From the NCBI RefSeq assembly GCF_013364195.1, contig NZ_CP054918.1, positions 4,825,001-4,889,000 of the forward strand: 64,000 nucleotides of DNA, in the 5' to 3' direction. Of the stretch, positions 1 through 7,243 are shown in pieces; the stretch's first letter is position 1; each line of letters begins with the position of its first letter. Under the pieces are notes generated by a model. The model did not search any database, was not told the DNA's origin, and saw only the letters and a program-made list of their open reading frames with translations. Origin of the DNA: Streptomyces sp. NA04227 (GTDB taxonomy: Bacteria; Actinomycetota; Actinomycetes; Streptomycetales; Streptomycetaceae). Made by a program: the position numbers and the translations under genes.

Positions 1-213
1 GTCGGCGAAGCGCTCACGGTCCAGGCCGTTGGACCAGAACTTGCCGGTGCCGGTGGTGACCAGCGCCGCCGGACCGGTGGACTGCTCGATCTCGTCGAGG
101 AGTTCGTGCATCCGCCGCAGCCACTCGGTGGTGGCGAGGTTCTCGGTGTCGCGCTGTCCGGGCTCACCGAGGTCGAGCACAAAGACGTCGCCGTCGCGTT
201 GCAGATGAGGCAT
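1..213 (-). CDS. enoyl-CoA hydratase/isomerase family protein (N-terminal part)
   Basis: This is the first 71 codons of a gene that leaves the window at its left edge. The translation has the crotonase N-terminus: a short beta-strand start (MPHLQRDGDVFVLDL), then a region reading LVTTGTGKFWSNGLD, which corresponds to the oxyanion-hole strand of enoyl-CoA hydratases. The family hydrates or isomerises acyl-CoA thioesters in fatty-acid breakdown. The ATG at 211-213 is followed by uninterrupted coding sequence. It reads in the same direction as the short-chain dehydrogenase upstream, but a 137-bp gap with a strong hairpin separates them, so it probably has its own transcription signal. The exact substrate cannot be told from the fragment. 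Confidence 0.75.
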   Translation of the reverse strand, partial: MPHLQRDGDVFVLDLGEPGQRDTENLATTEWLRRMHELLDEIEQSTGPAALVTTGTGKFWSNGLDRERFAD

Positions 214-239
214 GGCGGATTCCTTGCCGGAGTCGGACG

Positions 240-264
240 GGCCCGCCGGTGCGTCCGGCGGGCC
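240..264 (-). terminator. GC-rich hairpin between the dehydrogenase and crotonase genes
   Basis: Ten perfectly paired bases (GGCCCGCCGG at 240-249 with CCGGCGGGCC at 255-264) enclose a 5-nt loop. It sits 27 bp upstream of the crotonase start and downstream of the dehydrogenase stop. No T-run follows. It could terminate the dehydrogenase transcript or attenuate the crotonase gene. Confidence 0.5.
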
Positions 265-270
265 ACAGTG

Positions 271-350
271 GGTCGTACGAGGGAGGTCGTACGGGGAAGC
301 CGTACGGAGAGGTCGTATGGCGGGGTCGTACGGGAAAGCCGTACGGGAGG
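271..350. repeat. repeated GTCGTACG motifs forming small hairpins
   Basis: GTCGTACG or a one-base variant occurs four times in 80 bp. Two longer units (285-309 and 324-349) share the arrangement GGTCGTACGG, a short A-containing loop, then CCGTACGG, so each can fold into a hairpin. The block starts directly after the dehydrogenase stop codon. Function unknown. Confidence 0.5.
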
Positions 351-1175
351 TCAGGCGTCCAGGAACAGGTCGAGTTCCAGCTCGCCCTCGGCGTCACCGG
401 CGCGGTATCCGGACAGGTCGGTGACGCCCTCCTCGGCAAGCACCTCGTCGTCGAGGAAGTGGTGACCGGTGCAGGCGGTGGCGTCGCGGGTGAGGATCGC
501 GTACGCGGCGTCGGCGACGATGGCCGAGGAGCGCGAGCGCTCGGCGCCGCCGAGCAGATTGCGGATCGCCGCGGTGTCGATCAGGGTGCGCGGCCACAGA
601 GAGTTGGCGGCGACGCCGTGCGCCGCGAACTCGTGCGCGAAGCCCACGGTGCACAGGCTCATGCCGTACTTGGACAGCGTGTAGGCGAGGTGGCGGCCGG
701 GCCAGTGCGGGGCGGGGTTGAGCGGCGGGGACAGCGTGAGCACGTGTGCGTTGGACGACTCGCGCAGGTGCGGCAGCGCGGTCTTGGTGAGCAGGAAGGT
801 GCCCCGGGCGTTGATGTCCTGCATCAGGTCGTAGCGCTTCATGTCGGCGTCCGCGGTGGGCGACAGGTCGATCGCGCTCGCGTTGTTCACCATGATGTCG
901 ATGCCGCCGAAGCGCTCGACCGCGGCGGCGACCGCCCGCTCGACGTCCGCGTCCACCCGTACGTCCCCGACCACGGCCAGGGCCCGGCCCCCGGCCGCCT
1001 CGATCTCGGCGGCCGCCGTGTGCACGGTGCCCTCCAGCTTCGGGTGCGGCTCGGCGGTCTTCGCCAGGAGCACCACATTGGCGCCGTCCTTGGCGGCCCG
1101 CAGGGCGATGGCCAGGCCGATGCCCCGGCTTCCGCCCGACATCAGGATCGTCCGGCCGGCGAGGGTGCGTTCCAT
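351..1175 (-). CDS. SDR family oxidoreductase, hydroxysteroid dehydrogenase-like
   Basis: A 274-residue classical short-chain dehydrogenase using NAD(P). The Rossmann glycine motif GGSRGIG lies near residues 14-20, the NNAS motif follows, and a YTLSK stretch supplies the catalytic Tyr and Lys. The C-terminal half resembles the HSDL2 type of hydroxysteroid dehydrogenase-like proteins. I chose the ATG at 1175 over upstream in-frame codons because GGAG lies 7 nt before it and homology begins there. The AT-rich inverted repeat 35 bp upstream probably marks its promoter or operator. Together with the neighbouring crotonase this suggests acyl-CoA or steroid-like substrates, but the substrate is inferred only. 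Confidence 0.85.
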   Translation of the reverse strand: MERTLAGRTILMSGGSRGIGLAIALRAAKDGANVVLLAKTAEPHPKLEGTVHTAAAEIEAAGGRALAVVGDVRVDADVERAVAAAVERFGGIDIMVNNASAIDLSPTADADMKRYDLMQDINARGTFLLTKTALPHLRESSNAHVLTLSPPLNPAPHWPGRHLAYTLSKYGMSLCTVGFAHEFAAHGVAANSLWPRTLIDTAAIRNLLGGAERSRSSAIVADAAYAILTRDATACTGHHFLDDEVLAEEGVTDLSGYRAGDAEGELELDLFLDA

Positions 1176-1209
1176 GAGGCGGCTCCACTCCAAGTGTGCA
1201 GGGTTGGCT

Positions 1210-1232
1210 AATAATAAGCAGTACAAATTATT
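1210..1232. promoter_or_regulatory. AT-rich inverted repeat upstream of the SDR gene
   Basis: AATAAT (1210-1215) and ATTATT (1227-1232) are separated by 11 bp, making an AT-rich island in very GC-rich DNA, 35 bp upstream of the dehydrogenase start. It is a plausible operator or the -10 region of the minus-strand promoter. Confidence 0.4.
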
Positions 1233-1367
1233 GGTCCTGCACTGTCAAGGTGAGGGAGGAGTGGGGTGGCGCACTGCCGTGGGTCGCCTGTGCCGCCTGT
1301 GTGCGGCGTGCTCGGCCGGGCCCGGGTGTGACACTGCTCATGGAGCACTTCCGGTGTGACAGCGGCC

Positions 1368-1396
1368 TTGACAGACCGAACCAGGTGATCTGGGAT
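1368..1396 (+). promoter_or_regulatory. candidate housekeeping sigma promoter
   Basis: A consensus -35 TTGACA (1368-1373) is followed after 17 bp by TGGGAT (1391-1396). It lies about 55 bp before the start of the small membrane-protein gene at 1453. Confidence 0.45.
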
Positions 1397-1452
1397 TCCG
1401 GTGGGATACACGATCAACGATCACCGACGTTCGACCAACGAGGAGAATCTCA

Positions 1453-1710
1453 ATGTCCGTCCTCAACGCCCGTACGGCCGGTGTCGCCGTCGCCGCGACC
1501 GGAGCCGCCCACTTCGTGGTGCCCGGCGCCTTCGAAGCCCTGACCGTCCGCCTCTTCCCGACCGACACCCGCACCTGGATCCGCCGCAACGGCACGACCG
1601 AGCTCGTGCTCGGCACCGCGGTCGCCGTGCCGCGTACACGTGCCTTCGGGGCGGTCGGGCTGGCCGCGTACGCGGGCTGGCTCGCCTTCCGGGCCGTCAA
1701 GCAGCGCTGA
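1453..1710 (+). CDS. small membrane-associated protein, 85 aa
   Basis: Two hydrophobic stretches (about residues 8-26 and 60-80) flank a short segment with the pattern RNGTTELVLG. The layout resembles single units of DoxX-like small membrane proteins, but the match is weak. A strong GAGGAG ribosome site precedes the ATG at 1453 and a TTGACA-type promoter lies upstream. It is expressed towards the convergent dehydrogenase gene, and a GC-rich hairpin separates the two. No function can be assigned. Confidence 0.65.
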   Translation: MSVLNARTAGVAVAATGAAHFVVPGAFEALTVRLFPTDTRTWIRRNGTTELVLGTAVAVPRTRAFGAVGLAAYAGWLAFRAVKQR

Positions 1711-1736
1711 GACCTACGGGTTCGGTTCCGGTGAGC

Positions 1737-1766
1737 GGCCGGTGCGGTGCGTGTGCCGCACCGGCC
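1737..1766. terminator. bidirectional hairpin between convergent genes
   Basis: GGCCGGTGCGG (1737-1747) pairs perfectly with CCGCACCGGCC (1756-1766) across an 8-nt loop. It lies in the 64-bp gap between two convergent genes, as expected for a shared intrinsic terminator. There is no U-tract, as is common in Streptomyces. Confidence 0.7.
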
Positions 1767-1774
1767 CCGGTGTC

Positions 1775-2665
1775 TCAGCCCTCCGGTGAGCCCAACTCCC
1801 GCTCTCGCACGGCCGGTTCCCGCTTCTCCGGGGCCGCCGCCCGGGTCAGGCGCGCGGTGTAGTCCCTGCGCTCCGGACGGTCCGGCCGCAGCGCCCGGTC
1901 GTCGCGGACCAGGCGCCGGATCAGGTTGAGTGCCGGCTCCGGGGTGAGCCGGGCCAGGTTCGCGAGGACGCCCACGTAGCGCGGAACCGCGAGCTCCGCG
2001 GCGCGGGTGCGTACCGAGTCGAGGACCGCGGCGGCGATCGCCTCCGGCTCGACCTTGGGCAGCGGCGCCATGCTGAGGCCGGAGGCGAGCGAGGTGTCGA
2101 CGGCGGACGGCAGTACGGCGCTGACGCTCACCCCGTGCGGCCGCATCTCCAGCCGGGTCGCGGCGGTCAGCCCGACGACCGCGAACTTGGTGGCGTTGTA
2201 GACGGCGAGTCCTTTGACGGGGAACTTGCCCGCGAGTGAGGCGATGTTGACCACATGGCCGCGTCCCCGCTCGGTCATCCCGGGCAGCGCGAGCCGCATG
2301 CCGTTCCGTACGCCGTGCAGATTCACCTCCACCGTCAGGCGGTCGACCGCGTCGTCGAGCTCCAGGAAGTGGCCGTTGGGCATCACTCCGGCGTTGTTGA
2401 CGAGGATGTCGAGCTCGCCGTGCGCCGCGGCCGCCTCGGCGAGGAAGGCCGCGTAGGACGCCTTGTCCGTGACGTCCACCCGGTGGCCGGTGGCGTGCGG
2501 GCCGAGTCCGGCGGCCTCCCGGGCGGCGAGTTCGCCGTCGAGGTCGCCCAGGGCGACATGCGCGCCACGGGCGGCGAAGGCCCGCGCGGTGGCCAGGCCG
2601 ATGCCACGCGCGGCGCCGGTGATCACGACGTTGGCGCCGATCGGGTTGATGCCCGGATACCTCAT
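1775..2665 (-). CDS. SDR family oxidoreductase in the monooxygenase operon
   Basis: A 296-residue short-chain dehydrogenase with a GAARGIG nucleotide-binding motif, NNAG, the catalytic Ser (VVNIASLAG) and the YNATK Tyr/Lys pair. A C-terminal extension of about 40 charged residues follows the fold. The ATG at 2665 overlaps the stop of the Baeyer-Villiger monooxygenase by 4 nt (ATGA), so the two are translationally coupled. Such pairs often act in sequence, with an alcohol oxidised to a ketone that the monooxygenase converts to an ester or lactone; that order is inferred here. It is the last gene of the patatin-monooxygenase-dehydrogenase operon. Confidence 0.88.
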   Translation of the reverse strand: MRYPGINPIGANVVITGAARGIGLATARAFAARGAHVALGDLDGELAAREAAGLGPHATGHRVDVTDKASYAAFLAEAAAAHGELDILVNNAGVMPNGHFLELDDAVDRLTVEVNLHGVRNGMRLALPGMTERGRGHVVNIASLAGKFPVKGLAVYNATKFAVVGLTAATRLEMRPHGVSVSAVLPSAVDTSLASGLSMAPLPKVEPEAIAAAVLDSVRTRAAELAVPRYVGVLANLARLTPEPALNLIRRLVRDDRALRPDRPERRDYTARLTRAAAPEKREPAVRERELGSPEG

Positions 2666-4185
2666 ACGTCGCTCTCCTGTCGTGCGCGGGAGGGGGTCAG
2701 GGTGAAGTCGCGGGAGTCGAACCGGCCCACCCGGCTGCGGAGTTGGCCCGTGGACCACGGCCAGCTGAAGCTGTTGCGGCCGTTGGCGTCGAGGTAATAG
2801 CTGCGGCAGCCGCCGGAGTTGTAGACGGTGCCGGCCAGAGCGGCCTGAAGTTCCTTGTTGAAGGCGGCTTGTACCTCGGCGCGCACCTCGATCGTGGCCG
2901 AGCCACTGGAGCGCGCGGTACGAAGGGCGCCGAGCACGAGCTCCAACTGCGCCTCCAGGATGGCGAACGCGGAGGAGTGGCCGGTGCCGAGGCCGGGTCC
3001 GAGGAGCAGGAAGGCGTTGGGGAAGCCCGCCGTGACCGTACCGAGGTACGCCTCGGGCGAGCCCTGCCAGTGGTCGGCCAGCGTGCGGCCCGCTCCGTCG
3101 TGGACGTGGTCGGCCAGCGGCATGTCGAGGATGTGGAAGCCGGTGCCGAGGATGATGGCGTCCACCTCGGCGCGGCTGCCGTCGGCGCCGACCACCGTAC
3201 TTCCCTCGACCGCGCGTACCGCCGAGGCGTGCACCTCTACATTCGGCCTGGTCAGCGCCGGGTAGTAGTAGTTGGAGAACAGGATCCGCTTGCAGCCGAT
3301 GGTGTAGTCGGGGGTGAGTTTGCGGCGCAGTTCGCGGTCGCGGACCGTGGCTCGCAGATGCGCCCGGGCCACCGCCTGTACGCCGCGCATCAAGCCCGGC
3401 TTGCGGAAGCCGCGGCCCAGGGTTTCCATGGCCCGGTACTCCACCGCCGCCAACCCGGCCCGCGCGCCGGGCAGTTGGCGCATCGCCCACCGCTCGGCCT
3501 TGGGTATGTGGTGGTCCAGCTTGGGCAGCACCCACTGGGCGGTCCGCTGGAAAAGATGCAGCCGGTCGACCCGGGGCGCGATGGCCGGGACGAACTGGAC
3601 GGCCGAGGCTCCGGTGCCGAGGACGGCGACCCGCTTGCCGCTGAGGTCGTAGTCGTGGTTCCAGCGCGCGGAGTGGAACACCTCGCCGGGGAACGACTCC
3701 AGGCCCGGGATCTCGGGCGTCAGCGGCTCGTTCCACGGCCCGGCCCCGGCGATCAGGAACCGCGCGGTGAACTCGCCCGCGGTGGTCCGGACCAGCCAGC
3801 GGCCCTGCGCGGGCTGCCAGTGCGCCTCGGTCATCCGTACCCCGAACCGGGTGTGCTCGCGCAGCCGGTGGCGGTCCGCGACCTGCCGTACGTAGGCGAG
3901 GATCTCCGGCTGGTTCGCGTACACCCGCGTCCACTCGGGGTTCGGCGCGAACGAGTAGCTGTACAGGCGCGAGGGCACGTCGCACTGGCAGCCCGGATAG
4001 GTGTTGGCCCGCCAGGTGCCGCCGAAGTCCTCGGCCGCCTCGATGATCAGGAAGTCACGGATCCCGGCCTCCCGCAGCCGAACTCCCGCGCCCACACCGG
4101 AGATTCCGGCGCCGATGACGAGGACCTCGAACTCGGTCGGGGCGCTCGGCTCCCCACTCGGCTTTCCACTTGGCTGTGCACTCAT
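2662..4185 (-). CDS. flavin-containing Baeyer-Villiger-type monooxygenase
   Basis: A 507-residue NAD(P)/FAD monooxygenase. The FAD motif GAGISG is at residues 25-30, FGGTW follows near 54-58, and the Baeyer-Villiger fingerprint FxGxxxHxxxW is intact at 165-175 (F165, G167, H171, W175). A second nucleotide motif, VLGTGASA, starts near 188. These enzymes insert oxygen next to a ketone carbonyl, or oxidise soft heteroatoms. The gene is coupled by 4-nt overlaps to the upstream patatin and the downstream dehydrogenase. A ketone oxidation and ester cleavage route is a reasonable inference, since the patatin could hydrolyse the ester product. Substrate unknown. Confidence 0.9.
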   Translation of the reverse strand: MSAQPSGKPSGEPSAPTEFEVLVIGAGISGVGAGVRLREAGIRDFLIIEAAEDFGGTWRANTYPGCQCDVPSRLYSYSFAPNPEWTRVYANQPEILAYVRQVADRHRLREHTRFGVRMTEAHWQPAQGRWLVRTTAGEFTARFLIAGAGPWNEPLTPEIPGLESFPGEVFHSARWNHDYDLSGKRVAVLGTGASAVQFVPAIAPRVDRLHLFQRTAQWVLPKLDHHIPKAERWAMRQLPGARAGLAAVEYRAMETLGRGFRKPGLMRGVQAVARAHLRATVRDRELRRKLTPDYTIGCKRILFSNYYYPALTRPNVEVHASAVRAVEGSTVVGADGSRAEVDAIILGTGFHILDMPLADHVHDGAGRTLADHWQGSPEAYLGTVTAGFPNAFLLLGPGLGTGHSSAFAILEAQLELVLGALRTARSSGSATIEVRAEVQAAFNKELQAALAGTVYNSGGCRSYYLDANGRNSFSWPWSTGQLRSRVGRFDSRDFTLTPSRARQESDV

Positions 4186-5132
4186 ACGGCAACACCCCTG
4201 TCGATGGCTCGTTTTACGCGGTCATGGGCGGTGCGCAGGGAGACGTCGAGGGTGGCGGGACGGCGGCGGAAGTCCATGAAGTTGAAGCCCATGACGTCCA
4301 GTTCCTCGATCCCGGGCTCGACCCGGACCACCCGCGTTCCCGCCGCCCGCAGCTGGCTCACCTCGGCGTCGACGGTCCGCGTCATCCAGCGCCGCAGGAC
4401 CCGCTCGCCCCGGGACAGGCCGCTGGCGGGCGCACCTCCGGACGTGGACATCGGGGCGACGATCACCACCTCGTCCAGGCCGAGCGGTACGAGCAGATCG
4501 GCGGAGGTCGGGGAGACGGCGCCGCCGTCGACGTAGGAGCGCCCCGCGATACGTACCGGCGGGAACCAGCCCGGGATCGCCCACGAGGCGGCAAGCGCGC
4601 CGGCGATGTCGGCGGCGGGGGCGTCCGGGGCGCCGAAGGGGACCCGCCTGCCGGTGCGGGCGTCGGCCGCGACCAGCCAGGTGCGCGAGGTGTCCGGCCA
4701 GGTGTGGCCGTCGGCGAGGCCGGTGCCGAACGCGCGCAGCCACCCGGCGTCCCCGCGACCGCGGGGCAGCAGACCGAGGAGGCCGGATCCGGCGGAGACC
4801 CGGCCACGGGCGGCCGCCGGGATCAGCCCGGCGGCCGGCAGCCACGGCCAGGGGACCGGCGGCAGTGCGCCCGGATCGGTGTCGACGTGCGCCCGCAGCA
4901 GCGGGTCCGCGTCGCTGTCCCCGCGCAGGGCCGCGAGCAACTGGGTCACCGACCGGCCCGCCCCGAGAGCGGTCACGATCTCCGCCCCGGCGGACGTGCC
5001 GACCAGCACCTCCGCCGTCCGCGCGTCCCAGTCGAGCTCCGCTTCCAGCGCGGCCAGAGCGGCGACCGTCCACGCGAACCCGAGCGTCCCGCCGCATCCC
5101 ACCACCAGCGCGCGTCGTCGTCGCTGCTCCAC
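4182..5132 (-). CDS. patatin-like phospholipase/esterase
   Basis: A 316-residue patatin-fold serine hydrolase. The oxyanion-hole loop GCGGTLG is at residues 12-18, the nucleophile elbow GTSAG at 45-49 (Ser47), and the catalytic Asp in DGG at 202-204, so the Ser-Asp dyad is complete. No signal peptide is visible, suggesting a cytoplasmic enzyme. The gene starts with GTG at 5132, directly beside a nested palindrome shared with the divergent TetR gene. It is first in a three-gene operon with a Baeyer-Villiger monooxygenase and a dehydrogenase, all joined by 4-nt overlaps. It probably cleaves an ester or lipid substrate. Confidence 0.88.
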   Translation of the reverse strand: MEQRRRRALVVGCGGTLGFAWTVAALAALEAELDWDARTAEVLVGTSAGAEIVTALGAGRSVTQLLAALRGDSDADPLLRAHVDTDPGALPPVPWPWLPAAGLIPAAARGRVSAGSGLLGLLPRGRGDAGWLRAFGTGLADGHTWPDTSRTWLVAADARTGRRVPFGAPDAPAADIAGALAASWAIPGWFPPVRIAGRSYVDGGAVSPTSADLLVPLGLDEVVIVAPMSTSGGAPASGLSRGERVLRRWMTRTVDAEVSQLRAAGTRVVRVEPGIEELDVMGFNFMDFRRRPATLDVSLRTAHDRVKRAIDRGVAV

Positions 5133-5166
5133 AGATCCTCCCGGTATCCGGATACTTATGGGATCT
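5133..5166. promoter_or_regulatory. nested palindromic operator between patatin and TetR genes
   Basis: A 12-bp perfect palindrome GTATCCGGATAC (5144-5155) is centred exactly inside a wider inverted repeat, AGATCC (5133-5138) and GGATCT (5161-5166). Both share the centre 5149.5. The element fills most of the 58-bp divergent gap and abuts the patatin start codon. This is the usual place for a TetR autoregulatory operator, so the adjacent TetR protein is the likely ligand-responsive repressor of the operon. Confidence 0.7.
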
Positions 5167-5190
5167 GAAAGCTAGCGGTACGCTGCTGTC

Positions 5191-5784
5191 GTGGCAAGAC
5201 TGACCAGGGCCGAGAGCCAGGCCCGCACCCGTGAGCACGTCCTGGAAACCGCGTACACCCTCTTCCTGCGCGACGGCTTCGCGACGACCTCGATGGACCG
5301 GGTCGCCGAGGCGGCGGGCTATTCAAAGGGGGCGGTGTACTCCAACTTCGCCACGAAGAACGAGCTCTGCCTGGCGGTGCTCGACCGGATCGTCACCGAG
5401 CAGATGACCCGCCTGACCGCCGAACTCGACGGCACCCACCGCGTCGACGACCGCATCGCGGGCTTCGCCCGCTGGGCCGAACAGCACATCGGCGACAGCC
5501 CCTGGACGTCCCTGGAAGTCGAATTCGCCACCGCCACCCGCCGCGACAAGGACGTCTGCCGTCAACTCGCCGCCCGGCGGCGCAAGATCACCGAGGGCGT
5601 GGCGGAGCTGATCGAGGCGCAGGCGCGGGAGTTCGGGCTGACGCTGTCGATGCCCGCGGACATCGCGGCGGTGACGTTGCTGAGTCTGGGGATCGGGCTG
5701 GGGGTGCAGCGGGCGTTCGATCCGAGCGTGCCGGTGGAGCCGTTGGTGGATTTGCTTTATCAGGTGATGCGGGGGATGGGATAA
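5191..5784 (+). CDS. TetR family transcriptional regulator
   Basis: A 197-residue TetR repressor. The N-terminal helix-turn-helix ends in the typical segment GYSKGAVYSNFATKNEL, and the C-terminal part is an unassigned ligand-binding helical domain. The GTG at 5191 is 25 bp from the nested palindrome. It is divergent from the patatin-monooxygenase-dehydrogenase operon, which suggests local repression of that operon and of itself. The effector is unknown; an intermediate of the ketone or ester pathway is plausible. Confidence 0.9.
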   Translation: MARLTRAESQARTREHVLETAYTLFLRDGFATTSMDRVAEAAGYSKGAVYSNFATKNELCLAVLDRIVTEQMTRLTAELDGTHRVDDRIAGFARWAEQHIGDSPWTSLEVEFATATRRDKDVCRQLAARRRKITEGVAELIEAQAREFGLTLSMPADIAAVTLLSLGIGLGVQRAFDPSVPVEPLVDLLYQVMRGMG

Positions 5785-5828
5785 GTCGGTCCAGGTGGGG
5801 GAGAGTTGGCGACCGAATCGCGGTCAAG

Positions 5829-5978
5829 GGGTCAGTCCCGCACGTGCGGGGACCACTCGCCGCCGAGCTGGTCGAGGTTCACGGTCTGGGGATCAACCCC
5901 GCACGCGCGGGGACCACCGCTTCCCCCAGAACACCGTCATCTGTACCGAGGGACCAACCCCGCACGCGCGAGGACCGT
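5829..5978 (+). CRISPR. three-repeat CRISPR remnant, type I-E-like repeats
   Basis: Three 28-nt repeats lie at 5829-5856, 5890-5917 and 5951-5978, with an exact 61-nt period and two 33-nt spacers (5857-5889 and 5918-5950). The repeats share the palindromic core CCCGCAC..GCGGGGACC, as in actinobacterial type I-E repeats. Neighbouring repeats match at 24 of 28 positions. The last repeat carries extra changes near its 3' end, as terminal repeats often do, so the array probably reads on the plus strand. No AT-rich leader and no cas genes are present in the window, so it is probably an orphan relic or depends on cas genes elsewhere. Confidence 0.8.
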
Positions 5979-6083
5979 ACTTCCCGACCTGCAACTCCCT
6001 TTGGGCTAAGCCCAGTTCCGAAGCACTTTCACCGAATCCGGTAATTCAGAACTCAAAGGAGAGTGCTGGTCGATATCAGACCA

Positions 6084-6758
6084 TCACGGCCAAACCAAAC
6101 AATAAGGCTGATGCCCAGCCTCATGCAGCCGATGGCTGAAGTCCTGCCACTCGTGCAGCAGTTGATACACATCGAACGCGTTGCGCGGTCCCCCGCGATC
6201 CGGCACCGTCGACCAGATGAACGCCGCGGCGCCCACCGTCTCCTCGCCGATTCCGCGCAGTGGGTCGACCACCGTCATGGGGAGCTTCACGACCGCGTAG
6301 TCCGGGTGCAGGACGACCAGTTCGAGGGGCGGGACGCGGTGCAGGGGGACGCCCTCGATGCCGGTGAGGACCATCGCGGCCATCGTCTCCGGCTTGATCT
6401 TGGTGAACATGCCGCCCATGCCCAGCTCGTCGCCGCCGAGCTCGTCGGGGCGCATCGAGATGGGGACGCGGGCCGCCGTCGCGCCGTCGGGCGCGCCGAA
6501 GTACTTGTACGTCACCCCCACCCGGCCACTCCTGCTTCCCGGCACCGTGCTCCCGGTCTCGCCGTGCCCGAGGGGCAGCTGGCCGCCGGTCTGTTCCGTC
6601 TCGGCCGCCGGGGTCTCGCGCTCCGTCGCCTGCGCCTCGCGCCGGTGCTTGCCCCGCCGGGCACGCCTGGGGCCGAGGTCGTCAGTACCCTCGCCCAGTC
6701 CGCCACCGCGTTGCATATCTCCACCCGACTCGTCATCCGGACGCGCGGGCCCCGCCAC
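6084..6758 (-). CDS. conserved hypothetical protein
   Basis: A protein of up to 224 residues. The first 80 or so are charged and low in complexity, while the last 140 form a compact domain with segments such as YKYFGAPDGATAAR, GGMFTKIKPETMAAM and HEWQDFSHRLHEAGHQPY. I recognise no catalytic motif or known domain. The C-terminus is rich in His and aromatic residues, which could suggest metal or nucleotide binding, but that is speculation. The start is uncertain: GTG at 6758 gives the longest form, and an internal ATG would remove about 14 residues. It is divergent from hemL. The gap on its 3' side holds the CRISPR remnant. Confidence 0.65.
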   Translation of the reverse strand: MAGPARPDDESGGDMQRGGGLGEGTDDLGPRRARRGKHRREAQATERETPAAETEQTGGQLPLGHGETGSTVPGSRSGRVGVTYKYFGAPDGATAARVPISMRPDELGGDELGMGGMFTKIKPETMAAMVLTGIEGVPLHRVPPLELVVLHPDYAVVKLPMTVVDPLRGIGEETVGAAAFIWSTVPDRGGPRNAFDVYQLLHEWQDFSHRLHEAGHQPYCLVWP

Positions 6759-7243
6759 GCAGACCGATCATCGTGTCAATGACCTCCCCCACGGCCGCGC
6801 GCCGAAACGTGCGGCGGCACACCTGTCCCCGGCTCGCGACGCACCTCACGCCGCGGTGTGCAGGAATGCCCGTGAGAACCCCCGGACCATGTTAGGTGGT
6901 ATGCCCTTGCCGCGACCACGGAAGAAGGGTGCCGATCACGTCCGGGCAGCCGAAATCCGCCGTAGTCGACTGGTAGACACGCGTATTCGTGGAAACCCGG
7001 CCCCGTCGGTTCCGGATGGTTGCGGTGGATTCGGCCGTCCGTCGCCCCCTCGTCGCCGGGCCGTCGTCCGCGGTGCGTCCGCCGTGCCTCCGGCCCGCGC
7101 AGGGCACTCGACCGTCGCCGGACCGGCGAGCGTCCGGTCAGGCGGGCCGCCGTCCGCCGGGCCGGTGGCCCTGCCCGCCGGCCCCGTACGAAGGGGCCGG
7201 GGCGGGCCCGGGACCCGGGGGCGCGGGCCGTACGCTGAGGGGT
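6759..7243. other. 485-bp gap between the hypothetical gene and hemL
   Basis: I see no supported gene. The only clear structure is a hairpin close to hemL, CCGGCCCC (7178-7185) with GGGGCCGG (7193-7200), a perfect 8-bp stem over a 7-nt loop, 44 bp before the hemL start. It would lie in the hemL leader and could act in attenuation or mark the end of a short upstream transcript. Confidence 0.5.

Noticed and set aside
2743..4536. 597-codon plus-strand open frame opposite the monooxygenase and patatin genes
   Set aside because: Arg/Gly/Ala-rich composition typical of a GC-rich shadow frame; the minus strand shows complete enzyme motifs with operon overlaps.
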